Source: Jaltomata sinuosa (taxonomy: Eukaryota; Streptophyta; Magnoliopsida; Solanales; Solanaceae). From it: a DNA stretch of 64,000 nt. A program made the translations under genes and the position numbers. The notes under the pieces were generated by a model, which worked only from the letters and a program-made list of their open reading frames with translations, was not told the DNA's origin and did not search any database. The stretch is from NCBI GenBank assembly GCA_003996215.1, contig QJPP01007581.1, positions 472,354 to 536,353 on the forward strand, given 5' to 3'. Below, piece after piece: positions 37,235-48,611 of the stretch (the stretch's first letter is position 1; the number at the start of each line of letters is the position of its first letter).

Positions 37235-37320
37235 ACCATAAGAACCTCTAAATCTCATCAAAACATAGCAATATGTCATGATTAAAGGCTCAATAAGTTG
37301 GTAGATTACCGACTTATCAG
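37235..37320 (-). repeat. Remainder of the split 5' LTR (pol-less Athila-like element)
   Basis: ACCATAAGAACC to CGACTTATCA continues the LTR broken at 23975. The following GAGTG is the target duplication in the Tat RT gene. Confidence 0.85.
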
Positions 37321-38250
37321 AGTGTCAAAAAGAATTATGTGACCTTAAAGGGTACCTTTTGAAACCCCATCCATTGGTCAAGCCCAAGAATCGAGAGAAA
37401 CTTTTAATAGACTTAACAATATTTGAAGTTGCATTAAGTGCGATCTTGGTTCGAGAAGAAGAAGGAACATAATTTACTATGTATTATGTAAGTAAAATTC
37501 TTTACGGATGTTAAACTCAGTACCCACACTTGGAGAACCTGATCTTAGAACTTATTATGCCTCTTAAAAGCTTCGATCATACTTCTACTATCATCCCATT
37601 TGTGTTGTAACCACTTTTCCTTTATGAAATGCCATGCATAAGCCAGAGGTATCAGAATAACTATCCAAAAGGTCGGTTGAGATAATTGAATATGAATTTA
37701 ATATCGACCCTGGATAGCTAAGAAGTCATACATCCTTCCAGACTTTGTGGCAAATTTCAGCCCCAGTATGATATCGAACACATAAAAAGAGGCAATACTA
37801 ACCGCTAGACTTATGCCAGGGGTTTGGATCCTATATACATATGGTGACACAAATGTAAAAGGAAAATATCTTTGCATAGTACTTATCTTTGCAAAGTACT
37901 TACCGTTCCATCCGGATAAACAATAAGACAGGCTATAAGGTTTATTTCTATGATTAACAATAAGGTTGAGAATAAGGCTATGCTTGCAAGTCTAGAGCTG
38001 GCTCATAGGTTAAAATATAAAATAGTGGAGGAAAAATGCAACTCCTAATTAGTGATCAACCGAATCCATAATGTATACGAGGCCAAGAAGGATAAAATGT
38101 AAAAGTATATGGACAAAGTTCATACTCTACTTTCCCAGTTCAAAGAGTGAAAAGTGACCTATATTACGAGAAGAAAATGCAGAGGCAGATGCTTTAGCCA
38201 ATCTTGGATAATTAACAAATGTGTTTGAAGCAAGTTGGAGTTCAATAGTC
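37321..38250 (+). pseudogene. Tat RT end and RNase H
   Basis: CQKELCDLKGYLLKPHPLV and FEVALSAILVREEEGT (RT thumb/connection), then YYVSKILYG. RNase H text near 37960-38210 in several frames (LASLELAHRL, VYEAKKDKM, KYMDKVHTLLSQFKE, ending EADALANL-like). Many stops and frameshifts. Confidence 0.7.
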
Positions 38251-38639
38251 CATCCATGGCACTCACCCTTTGATGCAAACTAGAATGAGGTAAACACCAC
38301 TAATTTAGTCTAGGATTGGCATAATGAAGTTTTCAATTATATGAAAAATGATTTGCTGCTAGAAGATGCCAAATCCTCTTGAAAAGTCATAAACAAAAGC
38401 AACATGAAACTACATGGTCAAATGCCAACTTTACTGGAGTTCCTTCCATGACCCATTAGCTAAATACTCTAGGTCCAAAAAATACCAATTATGTGATTTG
38501 AGAAAAACACGAAGAAACTTGAGGAAATTATTTTGGTGCTAACCTATTGGTACTAAAACTGGTGAGGGCTGGTTACTACTAAACCTGAATGGAGAAGGGC
38601 ACGAAAAATACTTGTGCTAAAATATGACAAATGCCAATG

Positions 38640-39575
38640 TTATTCCCCAATTTTCCATTGACTAATGGATCCCCACCACTCTGTTATTCCCCATGGTCTT
38701 TCATGAAATAGGGGATGAATATAGTGGGACCATTTCCACAACTCCCCGATCAGGTAAAATTTTATTTAGTTTTAACTGACTATTTCTTCAAATTGAAGGA
38801 AGCAGGTACTTTCAAAAATATCCAGGAAAGAGAAGTGATAAATTTTATATAGGATCATATCATATGCCAGTTCAGGGCCCTGAAAGAGATTACATACAAC
38901 AACGGACCATAGTTCATGGGTTCAAAAAGAACCAAGTTCTTGGAAGAGCGAAAAATCAAAATCATCATGTTTTCTACATATTACCCAAGTGCCAATGGGA
39001 AACCAAAATCTACCAATAAGGTAGTAATTTTGAGTTGATAAAAAGGCTAGAAAATCTAAGTGAAAATGGCTAGAAGAGCTACACAGAGTACTTTAGGCAT
39101 ATCGAATGACAAAAAAAAACCAATGAAACTCCATTTTTACTTGTTTATGGGGTAGAGGTGTTAATACCAATTGAAGTCGGTGGGTTGAGGTGTTAATCCC
39201 AGTTGAAGTTGGATAACCGATCATAAATTCTCCTATGCCACAATAGAAAAAAAGAACAAGTCCATGTTGATCTGGTTAAATTTACTAAAGGAACATTGAG
39301 ATTTAGCCCTGGTCTAGAGAGTGGATGAAAAGCAAAGAGTTGAAAGATATTACAATGAGAGATCAAATTTTTGGTACATTAAGATCGTAGACTATGCCCT
39401 CTAAAAGGTAACAATCAACACCAATGAACCAAAAATTATGAAATTGGCCCCGAGATGGGATGTACTATATCGGGTCATAGGAATAGTCGAAAAGAGTTCA
39501 TATGAGCTAGAAAATGAGAATGGAGTCACACTATCAAGGAACTGAAATGTTAGCCACAAGAGGCATTATTATTTC
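38640..39575 (+). pseudogene. Tat integrase
   Basis: MNIVGPFPQLPDQVKFYLVLTDYF with the first Asp replaced in the GMDIIGP motif, EITYNNGP*FMGS where the second Asp is changed to Asn, and YYPSANGKPKSTNKV. The glutamate is also changed. The C-terminal end reads SSYELENENGVTLSRN. All three catalytic residues look altered. Inactive. Confidence 0.7.
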
Positions 39576-40360
39576 TAAGGTTTGTATGCTACGCCCAATT
39601 AGATTTGACTGGCAAGGTTTTTAATGAGGCAGCACCATAAGGCATATTACGATAATCATGTCCACCCCATTGATCAAAGAGGAAGGGAGTTTAAAGAAAA
39701 AAATTCAATGTCTGAATCCTTATATATTTCACTCAAGCACTATAGGGATCACCCTAAAAGTAAGGGTTCAGTGATACTAGGGACTCTCATAAAATATACC
39801 AAAAGCACTATAATGTGCCTCCGAAATGAAGATGAAGGAATATTCTAAAATTCAAATCCTCATACTTTACATTCAAGAACTAAAGGGATCACTAGATGAT
39901 GTAACTTGGAGCACAACAACATCGGGGACTGCATAATGTTTATAGAGGTGTAACATCATAAATGATTCTAAAATAAACATGAAATACTCAAGACTGTCTA
40001 AAGCAGAGGACTTGGGACTACATAATATGTCTCGAGGAGATAAAATACGGTTAACCAGGGAATATGGTAGCATTATTAGTTTCCTACAATGTATTTTTAT
40101 TCATTTCATGTAAACACATAAGGGAAAAACTATCTTATATAATAAAAAGTGATAAATAAAATAAAACTTGTATTTCTCCATATACGTCCCGAATTAACTA
40201 ATCCTTTGTAAATTACATGGATTTTTTATTTACCAAGAAAAAAGTTAAGGATACAAAATCCTAACATATATGTCCAAAATGAATAGGAGATTTCCTCTTC
40301 ATGACCACCATAAAAATAAGATCTCTCTCTTATAAAGTCATTCAATATAATAACCTTTCC
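39576..40360 (+). other. Tat 3' non-coding tail
   Basis: AT-rich, no coding signal. A loose repeat (tcaagcactatagggatcac, then ttcaagaactaaagggatcac) spaced ~150 bases is the only structure seen. Confidence 0.4.
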
Positions 40361-42361
40361 TGTCATTATGGATGAGCTTATAGTGCAAGAAATCGAGGTT
40401 AGAAATTTTCAGAATTGGAAGTTTGGATTTTTAAGCTAGGCCAATCTTGGATAAAATCTAGGAAAGGTGAGGTCTAGGGAAATCCAAGGAGGGATTGGAT
40501 TAAGTTATTAAATCTTAGATTATTCTTGTTTTATCTAAGGTGATAAGGAGTCCATAGGACTTTTCAAAAACAAATTCAGGTGAATAGAACTCCCCATATT
40601 GAACTTGATGCAAAGGGGTTAGTCTGAGACGTCATGGTTTGAGGGTGTGTTGTGAAAAAGGCAAAACTGAGAGATTTTCCAAGTTTCTACCTTGCCACAC
40701 CCACTATAGCGGGTGTCAGGCCACTACTGTGATGCTACTATAGCGGAGAAATTCCCACTATAGCGGGATTCAAGATCGGTCAAACCTACTATAGCAGGAG
40801 GTGGCCGCTACGATAGTACTGCTTAGCGGGATTGGGCCACTATAGTAGAGTTAATCACTGTAAATGCATAAACTTTCCCAAAAATGCTGATTATTTCACA
40901 AAAGCATTTTGGGGAAGAAAGGCGATTTGGGGAGATTCCTACCATTTTCCCATAAGAATTCTCCATTAAGGTAAGTATTTTATCCCCGTAAACTAGTACT
41001 TTGATTCCTATAGCTTATAATCGTTAGTTACAGTCTTTTGGGAGGGTTTAACTCTACCTAAGATGTAATTTCTGGTGTAAGAAGGATTTTTGGTGTAGAA
41101 AACCTTGGGTTTTGTTTATAAAATGTTTATTCATGATTATATTTTTGTAATTTGCTAGTGTAACCATAAAATTGGTAGTCCTAGGTGAATTATTGGTTGG
41201 AAATCCCCAAATTAGGTGGAATAATTATGAGTTTGGCCTGAGGGTTTGGGATTAGGCTATAATCCACAAAAATTGAGGTCATTGGTTAAAATATTATTTA
41301 TATTTTTGTTTTTAGACCAAAATCAAGCCAAAGCTTCAAGAAAGGGAAAGACGCAGCTTCAGTATTATGTGTGCATAATAACTATTTAATGAGGTAGGTG
41401 ATGGTTATTGCAAACCAACATGTATTATGTGTGCTTAATATCTATTTCATTAGTATTACTTGCACAATACATGATCAGGAAAAAAGATTGATTGTTAAAA
41501 GATATCCTAAGTATTAATCACGTGCAATGAGTCTGTCTTGAAAAGTTATTAGTTGTACAAGTGTTGTATGCTATCATTGTGATTTTGGTTGTTTTGATAT
41601 CTACTATTCATTGGTTGGCTAGGGTATCACGCCTAGTACAGGTTGTAATACTTATTGGTTGGCTTGAGTACCATGCCTGGTACAGGTTCTACGATTCCTT
41701 GATTGGATTAGGTACCATGCCGGTACAGTACATGGACAAGAGCTCATTACATGTAGGTCATTGCTATTGGGAAACCATAAGTTCCTTAGCATGTGTGTAC
41801 ATGTTATTTGATATTCATTGTGTGTTGGTTCCTTGAGTGAACTGGGTTTATATGTTGCTGATGTTCATTATGTGTTGGTTCCTTGAGAGGGCCGGGATTT
41901 ATTATTGCTTGACATACATATTTGTCCTTGAGTGGCCAGGTTAGTGTGTTTAAGTGCTAAAGTGGTTTCTTGTGTAAATCGGGGTTGCATGTTATATGCC
42001 ATAGGTGATGTCATGGGGATCCTTCGTTGGTTCGGATTACTTGCAAGTTGTGATATAATTATATGTGGTCTATTTACTTGCATAGTTTGACATAGTTTAT
42101 ATGGTTGTTAAGTTCGTTTGTTGACTGGGAGTCTTATTGGTAGTCTTATGGGCTTGACTAATTATATAATGTCTTGTTGTACTATGTGATGGTTGTTTGT
42201 TCATATTTCATATGTTGGGAGCTGACCGATGATCCTAACAGTATATTGTTATTTCTTGTATACTGATACTGCACTTGCTCTTCTTTCTTGAGTACAAGGC
42301 ATATTCTGGCGGCTATTACGAGACCTCAACTATGAGTTTGGCGATGTAACTACCAGGTCTA
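40361..42361 (+). repeat. Tekay-type LTR lacking its 3' end
   Basis: Aligns with 42362-44160 of the next copy, in the same direction. It ends ~320 bases short of the LTR terminus, where the next LTR starts. Contains a CTATAG palindrome block (40690-40860), donor-like AAGGTAAGT at 40969, and a GTACC repeat (41610-41725). Probably the LTR of a related element into which the next one jumped. Confidence 0.65.
40690..40860 (+). promoter_or_regulatory. CTATAG palindrome block in Tekay-type LTR
   Basis: Seven or so copies of CCACTATAGCGGG-like words, each centred on the palindrome CTATAG with CCGC/GCGG flanks. The homologous block is at 42690-42825 in the second copy. A leader and GTAAGT donor-like site follow. 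No clear TATA. Confidence 0.5.
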
Positions 42362-44489
42362 TTGTTATGGGTATTTTATTCGTGCAAAGTTTTGAGTTAG
42401 AAAACTTTCGGGTTTGGGAGTTGAAAATTCTGGTCTAGGCTAGCCTCAGACGGATTTTGAGCGAGGTATGGTCTAGGGAAATCCGGGTAAGGATTGGGTA
42501 GAATATCTTAGGTCAAGCTAGTTTTTCTGTTAGCTTAGACCTTAAGGAGTCTGAGCGACTTTTCAGCGCGTGAGTAGAACTCCCGATATCAAAGTTAACG
42601 TGAATGGGTTGTTTTGAAATGTTAGGATTTGAGGCGTGTTGTAAAATGGGCACTTTTGGGGAACTTTCTGAGATTCTGTCCTATGTCAACCACCATAGAG
42701 GTTGACACTGCTCTATAGCGACTTCCGCTATAGAAGAAGTCAACATCGGTTAGCACCACCATAGTGGTCAGTTCCACTATGGCGGCACTGCTATAGTGGT
42801 GTACGAACCGCTATAGCAGAGTTAGTTATGGTAAATGCAAAAACTTCTCCAAAAATGTTCAGAATTTCTCAAGAACATTTTGGGGAACGGCAGAGGCGAA
42901 GGGAGGTGATTTTCATTGATTCTCCACCAAACTCCATCGAAAAGGTAAGGTTTTTCCCCCCACTTCGATATTTCAATTCCCAGACCTTAGAAACTGTAAT
43001 CTCAGTCTTAGGGGAAGGTTTGGATTGACCTAGGGTGGTAGAATCCGGTGGAAAAAGTGAAATTCTAGGTGTAGAATTTTTGGGTTACGATTATTATCAC
43101 TTATGCATGTTTAAAACACCATTATTCGCTTAATGTAACCATAAAAATAATAGTTTATGGGGAATTAATGGTGGGAAGGCCCTTGGATGGGTGGAATGTT
43201 TACAGTTTGGCCTGGGATTAGGATTGGTGTATAATTCGGGTAATTTTAGGCCATTGGACTGATTATGGTATGTTTGTAATCATTGCTAGACCAAGAACAA
43301 GTGAAGGCTTCGAAAAATGGGAAGGATCCAGCCCAATAGAGTTTTCAAGCTATTCGAGGTAGGTGATGGTATTGTTTTCCAAATGCAATATGTATGCATG
43401 TAACGTTAACTTAGTGATGTATATGTTTTGCATGTTAGGGAATGAGTTTATGAATGTATAAGTGTCCGAGTGTAAATTTTATGTAATGAACTTGGATTGT
43501 TGCTTGTTGGTGTTACAAGTGTGTTACTATTCATTTAATTATTGACTGTTGGATTTGTGTGACATTCGGTTGGCTCAGGTACCACACTTGGTATGGGATT
43601 TATATTTATATTGGTTGGCTCGGGTACCATGCCTGGTATGGGATACTAATGGTTGGCTCGGGTACCACGCCTGGTACGGGTATAATTATTCATTATTGAT
43701 TGTGTGTTCGATAGTTCTATGAGTGGACCAGGTTGATTGTTGAAACTGTAATTGTGCATATTGGTCCATGAGAGGCCGGGTAGCCGTACTTAAATATGGA
43801 GATAGTTCTTAGGTGGACTGAGCATTTGCATGTTAACACTTAGATGTTGGTCTAGGGATCATTTTTTGGTTTGGGTGACGTCAAAAGGGTAAAGTGTTAT
43901 TGTTGTGTTTCCTTGTTTAAATGGTTGTTGAACCTGCTTCATATGATTGATAAGTTAGAAGGTAGACTGAGAGTCTAGGATTATATTACTGGCTATTCTT
44001 ATATGTATGTACTTCTTTACTCGGTTATAGTTTATTATTTATATATATTATTTATTGGAGCTGACCGATGATCCTACCGTGTACTGATTCTGCACTTTCT
44101 TTCCTTTTGTGAGTACAGGACATATTACAGCGGCTCTGACTCGACCTCAGATATAGACCCCGCAATTCCAGATACCAAGGGTGAGCTTTTTCCTTTAAGC
44201 TACGATGGTTTTCTTCTAGTTTAGTATTAGTCCACTTGTTTTAGACTTAACTCTCTATTTGGGGTTGCATACCCGTTTCTAGACATTGGTAGATGTTTTG
44301 GTACGATGACTTTCAATTTCTAGGGGGTTTCCACATGATACTATTAGATTTGGTTTAGATGTGAATGATAGTTTATTTTAATGTAAATTGGTTTTGAGCT
44401 ATTAGATTTACTAAGTGTTGGGTTGGTAATTGGTTTGCCCATCCGGGGTTTTTGGGTGAGTGCCACTCGTGGTGATTTGGGTCATGACA
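42362..44489 (+). repeat. 5' LTR of the Tekay element
   Basis: About 2.1 kb ending GGGTCATGACA, followed by the primer site. Start is placed by alignment with 40361 and is approximate. Holds the CTATAG block, a donor-like AAAAGGTAAGG at 42940, and repeats of GGTTGGCTCGGGTACC. Confidence 0.75.
43565..43685 (+). repeat. GTACC..GGTAC tandem repeat in Tekay LTR
   Basis: Three units of GGTTGGCTCGGGTACCACGCCTGGTAC type; GTACCACGCCTGGTAC is itself an inverted repeat with 6-base arms. The other LTR copy has three decayed units at 41610-41725. Confidence 0.6.
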
Positions 44490-44493
44490 AAGA

Positions 44494-44504
44494 TGGTATC
44501 AGAG
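44494..44504 (+). other. Primer binding site, initiator tRNA-Met type
   Basis: TGGTATCAGAG, the standard plant Met-type site, 4 bases after the LTR end. Confidence 0.85.
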
Positions 44505-44707
44505 ACCTAGGTTCGTTGATCTTGTCATACCAAAACCAGTCTAGTAGAGTCTTGCAAAATGGTATGGAATCGTCTGTACTTTTCTTCGAGAGGCTATAGG
44601 ACGTTAGAAAACTATATCTTCTTTTTTCCTTCATACTATAACTTGATTCCAATTGGTATCTGGTGATACAAATTGCTATCTAACCTCTTTCACTCTTTTG
44701 TCCGTAG

Positions 44708-45531
44708 ATGGTTAACACAAGGCATAATGGAGTAAGGGAGTCCATTCTAGTGGCGGAACCAACAGCCAAGAGGTGAGGAAGGGGCAGGGGCAGGGACAGA
44801 GGTAGAGGCAGAGAAAGAGCAACACTCGCTAGAGGTGAAGCTCTGGTAGCTGCTGAACCAAGATAGGCAACCCTTCGCCCACCACAGGATCCTGTTGAGG
44901 AGAAAGTTCAGGTTTTCCTCGAGGAGGGCACAGAACAGGAGGAGGCGGAACCGACTGGAGGTGTAGGCCTCCCCCCTATATCACCAAGGCATTTCAGCTA
45001 GTGTAGACTTTTCTGAGTTAGTTAGTCGGTGTTGGATAACCTCCCATGGGTACATTCGACTAGGCTCCGAGCACTCAACCAGCTGGCATAACATCTTCTA
45101 CGATGGATGCGGCATCAGGTACTGATGACTTCTTCCATCCGATGCTAGGTCCTGTTATGACTGGGAATGAACATGAGATGCTGACTAAATTTCTAAAACT
45201 AAAACCCCCAACATTTAAGGGTACTGAGAAGGAGGATGCTTTTGAGTTTATTCTAGACTGCTATAAGTGGCTGCTAGATTTCCCTATTCATGTTTCTACC
45301 GCGGTTGGGGAGTCTGTGGTAGTAACCCATGTATATCATACTTGCCCTGTGTTTTTTGTGGGTCTTCAGACTTGGGTAGATTTGGTTATTCCGGACATGC
45401 TAGATTTTGATGTTATTTTGGGTATGACCTGGCTGTCTCCGTATAATGTTGTATTAAATTGTAATGCTAAGACAGTGACTTTAGAGATCGTACGTAAGGA
45501 TAGGCTAGAGTGGAAAGGTGTACAGGCCTAA
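44708..45531 (+). pseudogene. Tekay gag start fused to protease end
   Basis: ATG 44708 gives MVNTRHNGVRESI and an Arg/Gly-rich tract typical of the Tekay gag start; an acceptor-like tttgtccgtag touches the ATG. After a frameshift, MTGNEHEMLTKFLKLKPPTFKGTEKEDAFEFI is gag. At about 45275 it runs straight into protease text (VYHTCPVFFVGLQTWVDLVI, DFDVILGMTWLSPY). The rest of gag, the zinc knuckle and the protease active site are deleted, and the join is in frame. Confidence 0.75.
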
Positions 45532-46512
45532 ACCGATGAAAATGATATCTTTTGTTTGGGCTAGGAAGTTAGTGGGAAGAGGTTGTTTGGCTTTCTTTTC
45601 TCATCTCTGGGATTTTAATGTGGAGTCCCCTTCAATTGAGTCTGTCCTGGTAGTCTTTGTGTTTCAGGAGGTGTTCCCAGCGGATTTGTCGGGCATGCCT
45701 ACGGATAGCGATATAGAATTTTGCATTGACTTGGAGCCGGGCACTCGCCCAATCTCTATTCCACCTTATCATATGGCTCCGACATAGTTGAGGGAACTTA
45801 AGACTAAGCTTCAGAAACTGTTAGATAAAGTTTTTATTCATCCTAGTGCTTTACCTTGCGGTGGTTCGGTTTTGTTTTTGAAAAAGAAATATGGTAGTAT
45901 GAGGATGTGTATAGACTACAGGTAACTGAACAAGGTCACCATCCGAAACATGTATTCTTTGCCCCGCATAGATGACCTATTTGACTAGTTGCAGGGTGCA
46001 TCAGTATTTTCAAAGATTGACTTAAGGTCAAGCTACCATCAGTTAAAGATTAGTTTGGAGGACATCCCTAAGATGGCCTTCCAGACTCTGTATAGGTATT
46101 ATGAGTTCCTAGTAATATCGTTTGGGTTGACCAATGCGTCAGCGACATTCATGAGCTTGATAAATGAGGTCTTCAAGTCATATCTAGATTCGTTCATCAT
46201 TGTATTTATAGATGGTATTCTGATTTACTCCAAGAGTAATGAGGAGCATGCTGAGCATCTTCGCATTATTTTGGATATCTTGAGGTGCCAGAAACTATAT
46301 GCCAAGTTCTCCAAGTGTGAATTTTTGTTATCTTCGGTTGCCTTCTTAGAGCATGTGGTTTCAGAAAGGGGAGTGATGGTGGATCTTCAAAAGATTGAGG
46401 CAGTTAAGAGTTGGGTTTGGCCTAGCTTGGTGACTGAGATTAGAAGTTTTTGGGGCTTGCCTGCTACTACCGTAGGTTTGTCAAGGACTTTGCGTCCATT
46501 GCTATTCATTTG
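45532..46512 (+). pseudogene. Tekay reverse transcriptase
   Basis: VFQEVFPADLSGMPTDSDIEF and PGTRPISIPPYHMAP precede RT. Stops at 45786, 45925 and 45987 interrupt LRELKTKLQKLLDK and MRMCIDYR. The palm is open (ASVFSKIDLRSSYHQLKI, FGLTNASATFMSLIN). The catalytic motif reads FIDGILIYS, so the second Asp of FIDD is Gly. Frame shifts near 46460. Confidence 0.8.
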
Positions 46513-47280
46513 ACAAGGTTGACTCAAAAGGAGGTACCATTTGTGTGGTCCAACAAGTGTGAGGAGAGCTTCCAAAAGTTCAAGACACTTCTTACTACAA
46601 CCCCCATTCTATCATTGCCGGTTGAAGGTAAGGATTTTATTGTGTATTGTGATGCTTCACATTCGGGTTTGGGTGTTGTGTTGATGCAGGACATGAGTGT
46701 GATAGTTTATGCTTCAAGGCAGTTGAAGCCCCATGAGAAGAATTACCTAACCCATGATTTGGAGTTAGCAGCGGTGGTATTTGCGCTAAAGATTTAGAGA
46801 CATTACCTTTATAGTGTCAAGTGTGAAGTGTTCACCAACCATCGCATCCTGCAACATGTATTTACTCAGAAAGATTTGAACCTGTGACAGAGAAGGTGGA
46901 TGGAATTGTTGAAGTATGATGATGTGACCATCTAATATCATTCGGGCAAGGCTAATGTGGTGGCAGACGCATTGAGCAGAAAAATGGTTAGCATGGGCAG
47001 TTGGGCTTGCTTGGGGGCATCCGAACGACCCTTGGAAAGGGAGATTCGGGCTTTAGAATCTAATTTCATGCAATTGGGCATCTCGGAACAGGGTGGGGTG
47101 TTGGCTAGTTTTGAGATTAAGCCCACGTTTATAGAGGCAATTAAAGCCACAACTTCAGGATGCACAGTTGATCAAGCTTCGAAGCAAGGTGGAATACAAA
47201 GAGTCCAGGGATGCCACGTTTGACGCTAGCGGGGTGATGAGCTTCAGGGGTGGATTTTTTTTTCTCGGGTTGATGACTTA
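46450..47280 (+). pseudogene. Tekay RNase H and linker
   Basis: CYYRRFVKDFASIAIHLTRL leads to IVYCDASHSGLGVVLMQD (first catalytic Asp kept), ASRQLKPHEKNYLTHDLELAAVVFAL (Glu kept), TAGs at 46798 and later, and KANVVADALSRK. A weakly conserved linker follows. Confidence 0.75.
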
Positions 47281-47815
47281 ATACAGAATGTGTTGGCAGA
47301 GGCCCATGGTTTGAGGTATTTGATTCATCTGGGCATAACCAAAATATACCGGGACTTGAGGCGACTTTATTGGTGGCCTTGGATGAAAAAGGACATAGCT
47401 AGCTATGTGGTTAAGTGTCAAAACTATCAGCAGGTTAAATATGAGCACCAAAGACCTGCAGGATTGCTTCAAAGGATGCCCATTCCGGAGTAAAAGTTGA
47501 AAGGATAGACATGGACTTTGTGGCGGGTCTTCCCAAAACTTTTGGGAAGTATGACTCTATTTGGGTCATCATGGACAGGCTGACCAAATCAGCTCACATT
47601 ATTTTGATCAGGGTGGATTATAACTCACAACAGTTGGCCAAGATCTATATTAAGGAAATTTTGAGCTTGCATAGGGTGCCACTTTCCATCATTTCAGACA
47701 GGAGTACGCAGTTTACTTCTAAGTTCAGGGGTAAGTAGCACGAAGAGTTGGGCACCCAACTAACTTTCAGCACAACATTTCATCCTTAGACAGATGGTCA
47801 GTTGGATAGGACTAT
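47281..47815 (+). pseudogene. Tekay integrase, N-terminal part
   Basis: A zinc-binding region (LYWWPWMKKDIASYVVKCQNYQQVK) with the first Cys of the pair kept and the second changed to Tyr. A frameshift near 47490 leads to MDFVAGLPK (first Asp) and SIISDRSTQFTSKF (second Asp). Then TTFHP*TDGQ, cut at 47815 before the Glu. Confidence 0.75.
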
Positions 47816-48608
47816 TGATAAACGTTCAAACGTACTCCCTAAAGATGGAGGTAACAGTGATCATCAAGAAAAACACATTTATAAGCACCCAACAAGTGTC
47901 GGGGTCGTACCCATAGAGACTTGGTGATAGAAATATGAAAATTTTATTGAAATGACTTCACTAGGAGAGTAAATGTTTAAAAACACGAAAGTAAAAGATT
48001 GGGGGAATTAGGATTCTGTCATAACAATAACAATTCGTAGTAATGCAAGAAAGTAAAATGGGTGTACCAAATAGAGTAGATGACTAGGGATGTGTATCCA
48101 ATGGGGCTTTAATGTGGGATAGGGTGTTTGTCTAGTCACAATTATTCTCGCTCATTGATATCGGTAGCCTTGGTCATAGGTATGGTTGTTTATCTATCGA
48201 TTAACAACCATATATCCGATAATCCCAGTTAGAGCACTATCGGTTAAATCAACAAACAACCAAGATCCAGCTTTGGGAGGTCACACTATCTCTAGCTTAG
48301 ACCCTTAAATGGGTGATTCCATCGATATGAGCTATTTCTAGCCTCAAATATGAATGGAGTCCCAAGTTCCCACTAGTAATTTCACATCCGAAACTATGAA
48401 ATTCTCTTTCAAGCAACAACATAGTAAAGTAATGAAAATTAATATTTGCAACCACCAATTTTAGGATTAAAACTTCGTGAAACTACTAGACCCATGTCAA
48501 ATAAGCAATTATAAGTAAGAATTAACAACACCTACACCCATTTGTCAAGCATCCATTATCAACACATCCCTAGACATTTGAAATTAGCTACTCATAATAA
48601 AAGAAAGA
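47816..48608 (-). repeat. Athila-type LTR fragment, minus orientation
   Basis: Begins TGATAAACGTTC, matching the outer edge of the LTR at 14577, after ACTAT (a possible target duplication, unmatched in the window). It is homologous to the right arm 48612-49365 in inverted orientation. The other end is lost at the fold-back centre. Confidence 0.7.
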
Positions 48609-48611
48609 GAT

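Larger units (their letters stand above)
14577..37320 (-). mobile_element. Pol-less Athila-like element, with nested insertion
   Basis: Minus-strand element with LTRs at 14577-16089 and 22540-23975 plus 37235-37320, flanked by GAGTG on both sides (14572-14576 and just after 37320, right edge +/-1). Removing it restores the Tat RT frame, which confirms the borders. Inside it has a primer site, gag, and a third ORF, but no PR, RT, RNase H or IN, so it is non-autonomous. Its own length is about 9.5 kb without the nested element. The two LTRs differ at roughly one base in ten by eye, so it is old. Confidence 0.85.
37321..40360 (+). mobile_element. Tat-lineage Ty3-gypsy element, 3' fragment
   Basis: Continues the RT frame from 14576, then RNase H, integrase and a 3' non-coding tail. 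Ends where a Tekay LTR begins. No Tat 3' LTR was recognised. Confidence 0.8.
42362..47815 (+). mobile_element. Tekay/Del-type Ty3-gypsy element, 3' end missing
   Basis: LTR, Met-type primer site, short gag fused to protease, RT, RNase H, integrase up to the HHE-like FHP..DGQ region, then cut at 47815 by a minus-strand Athila-type LTR. Frameshifts near 45530, 46460 and 47490 plus stops; inactive. Confidence 0.8.
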
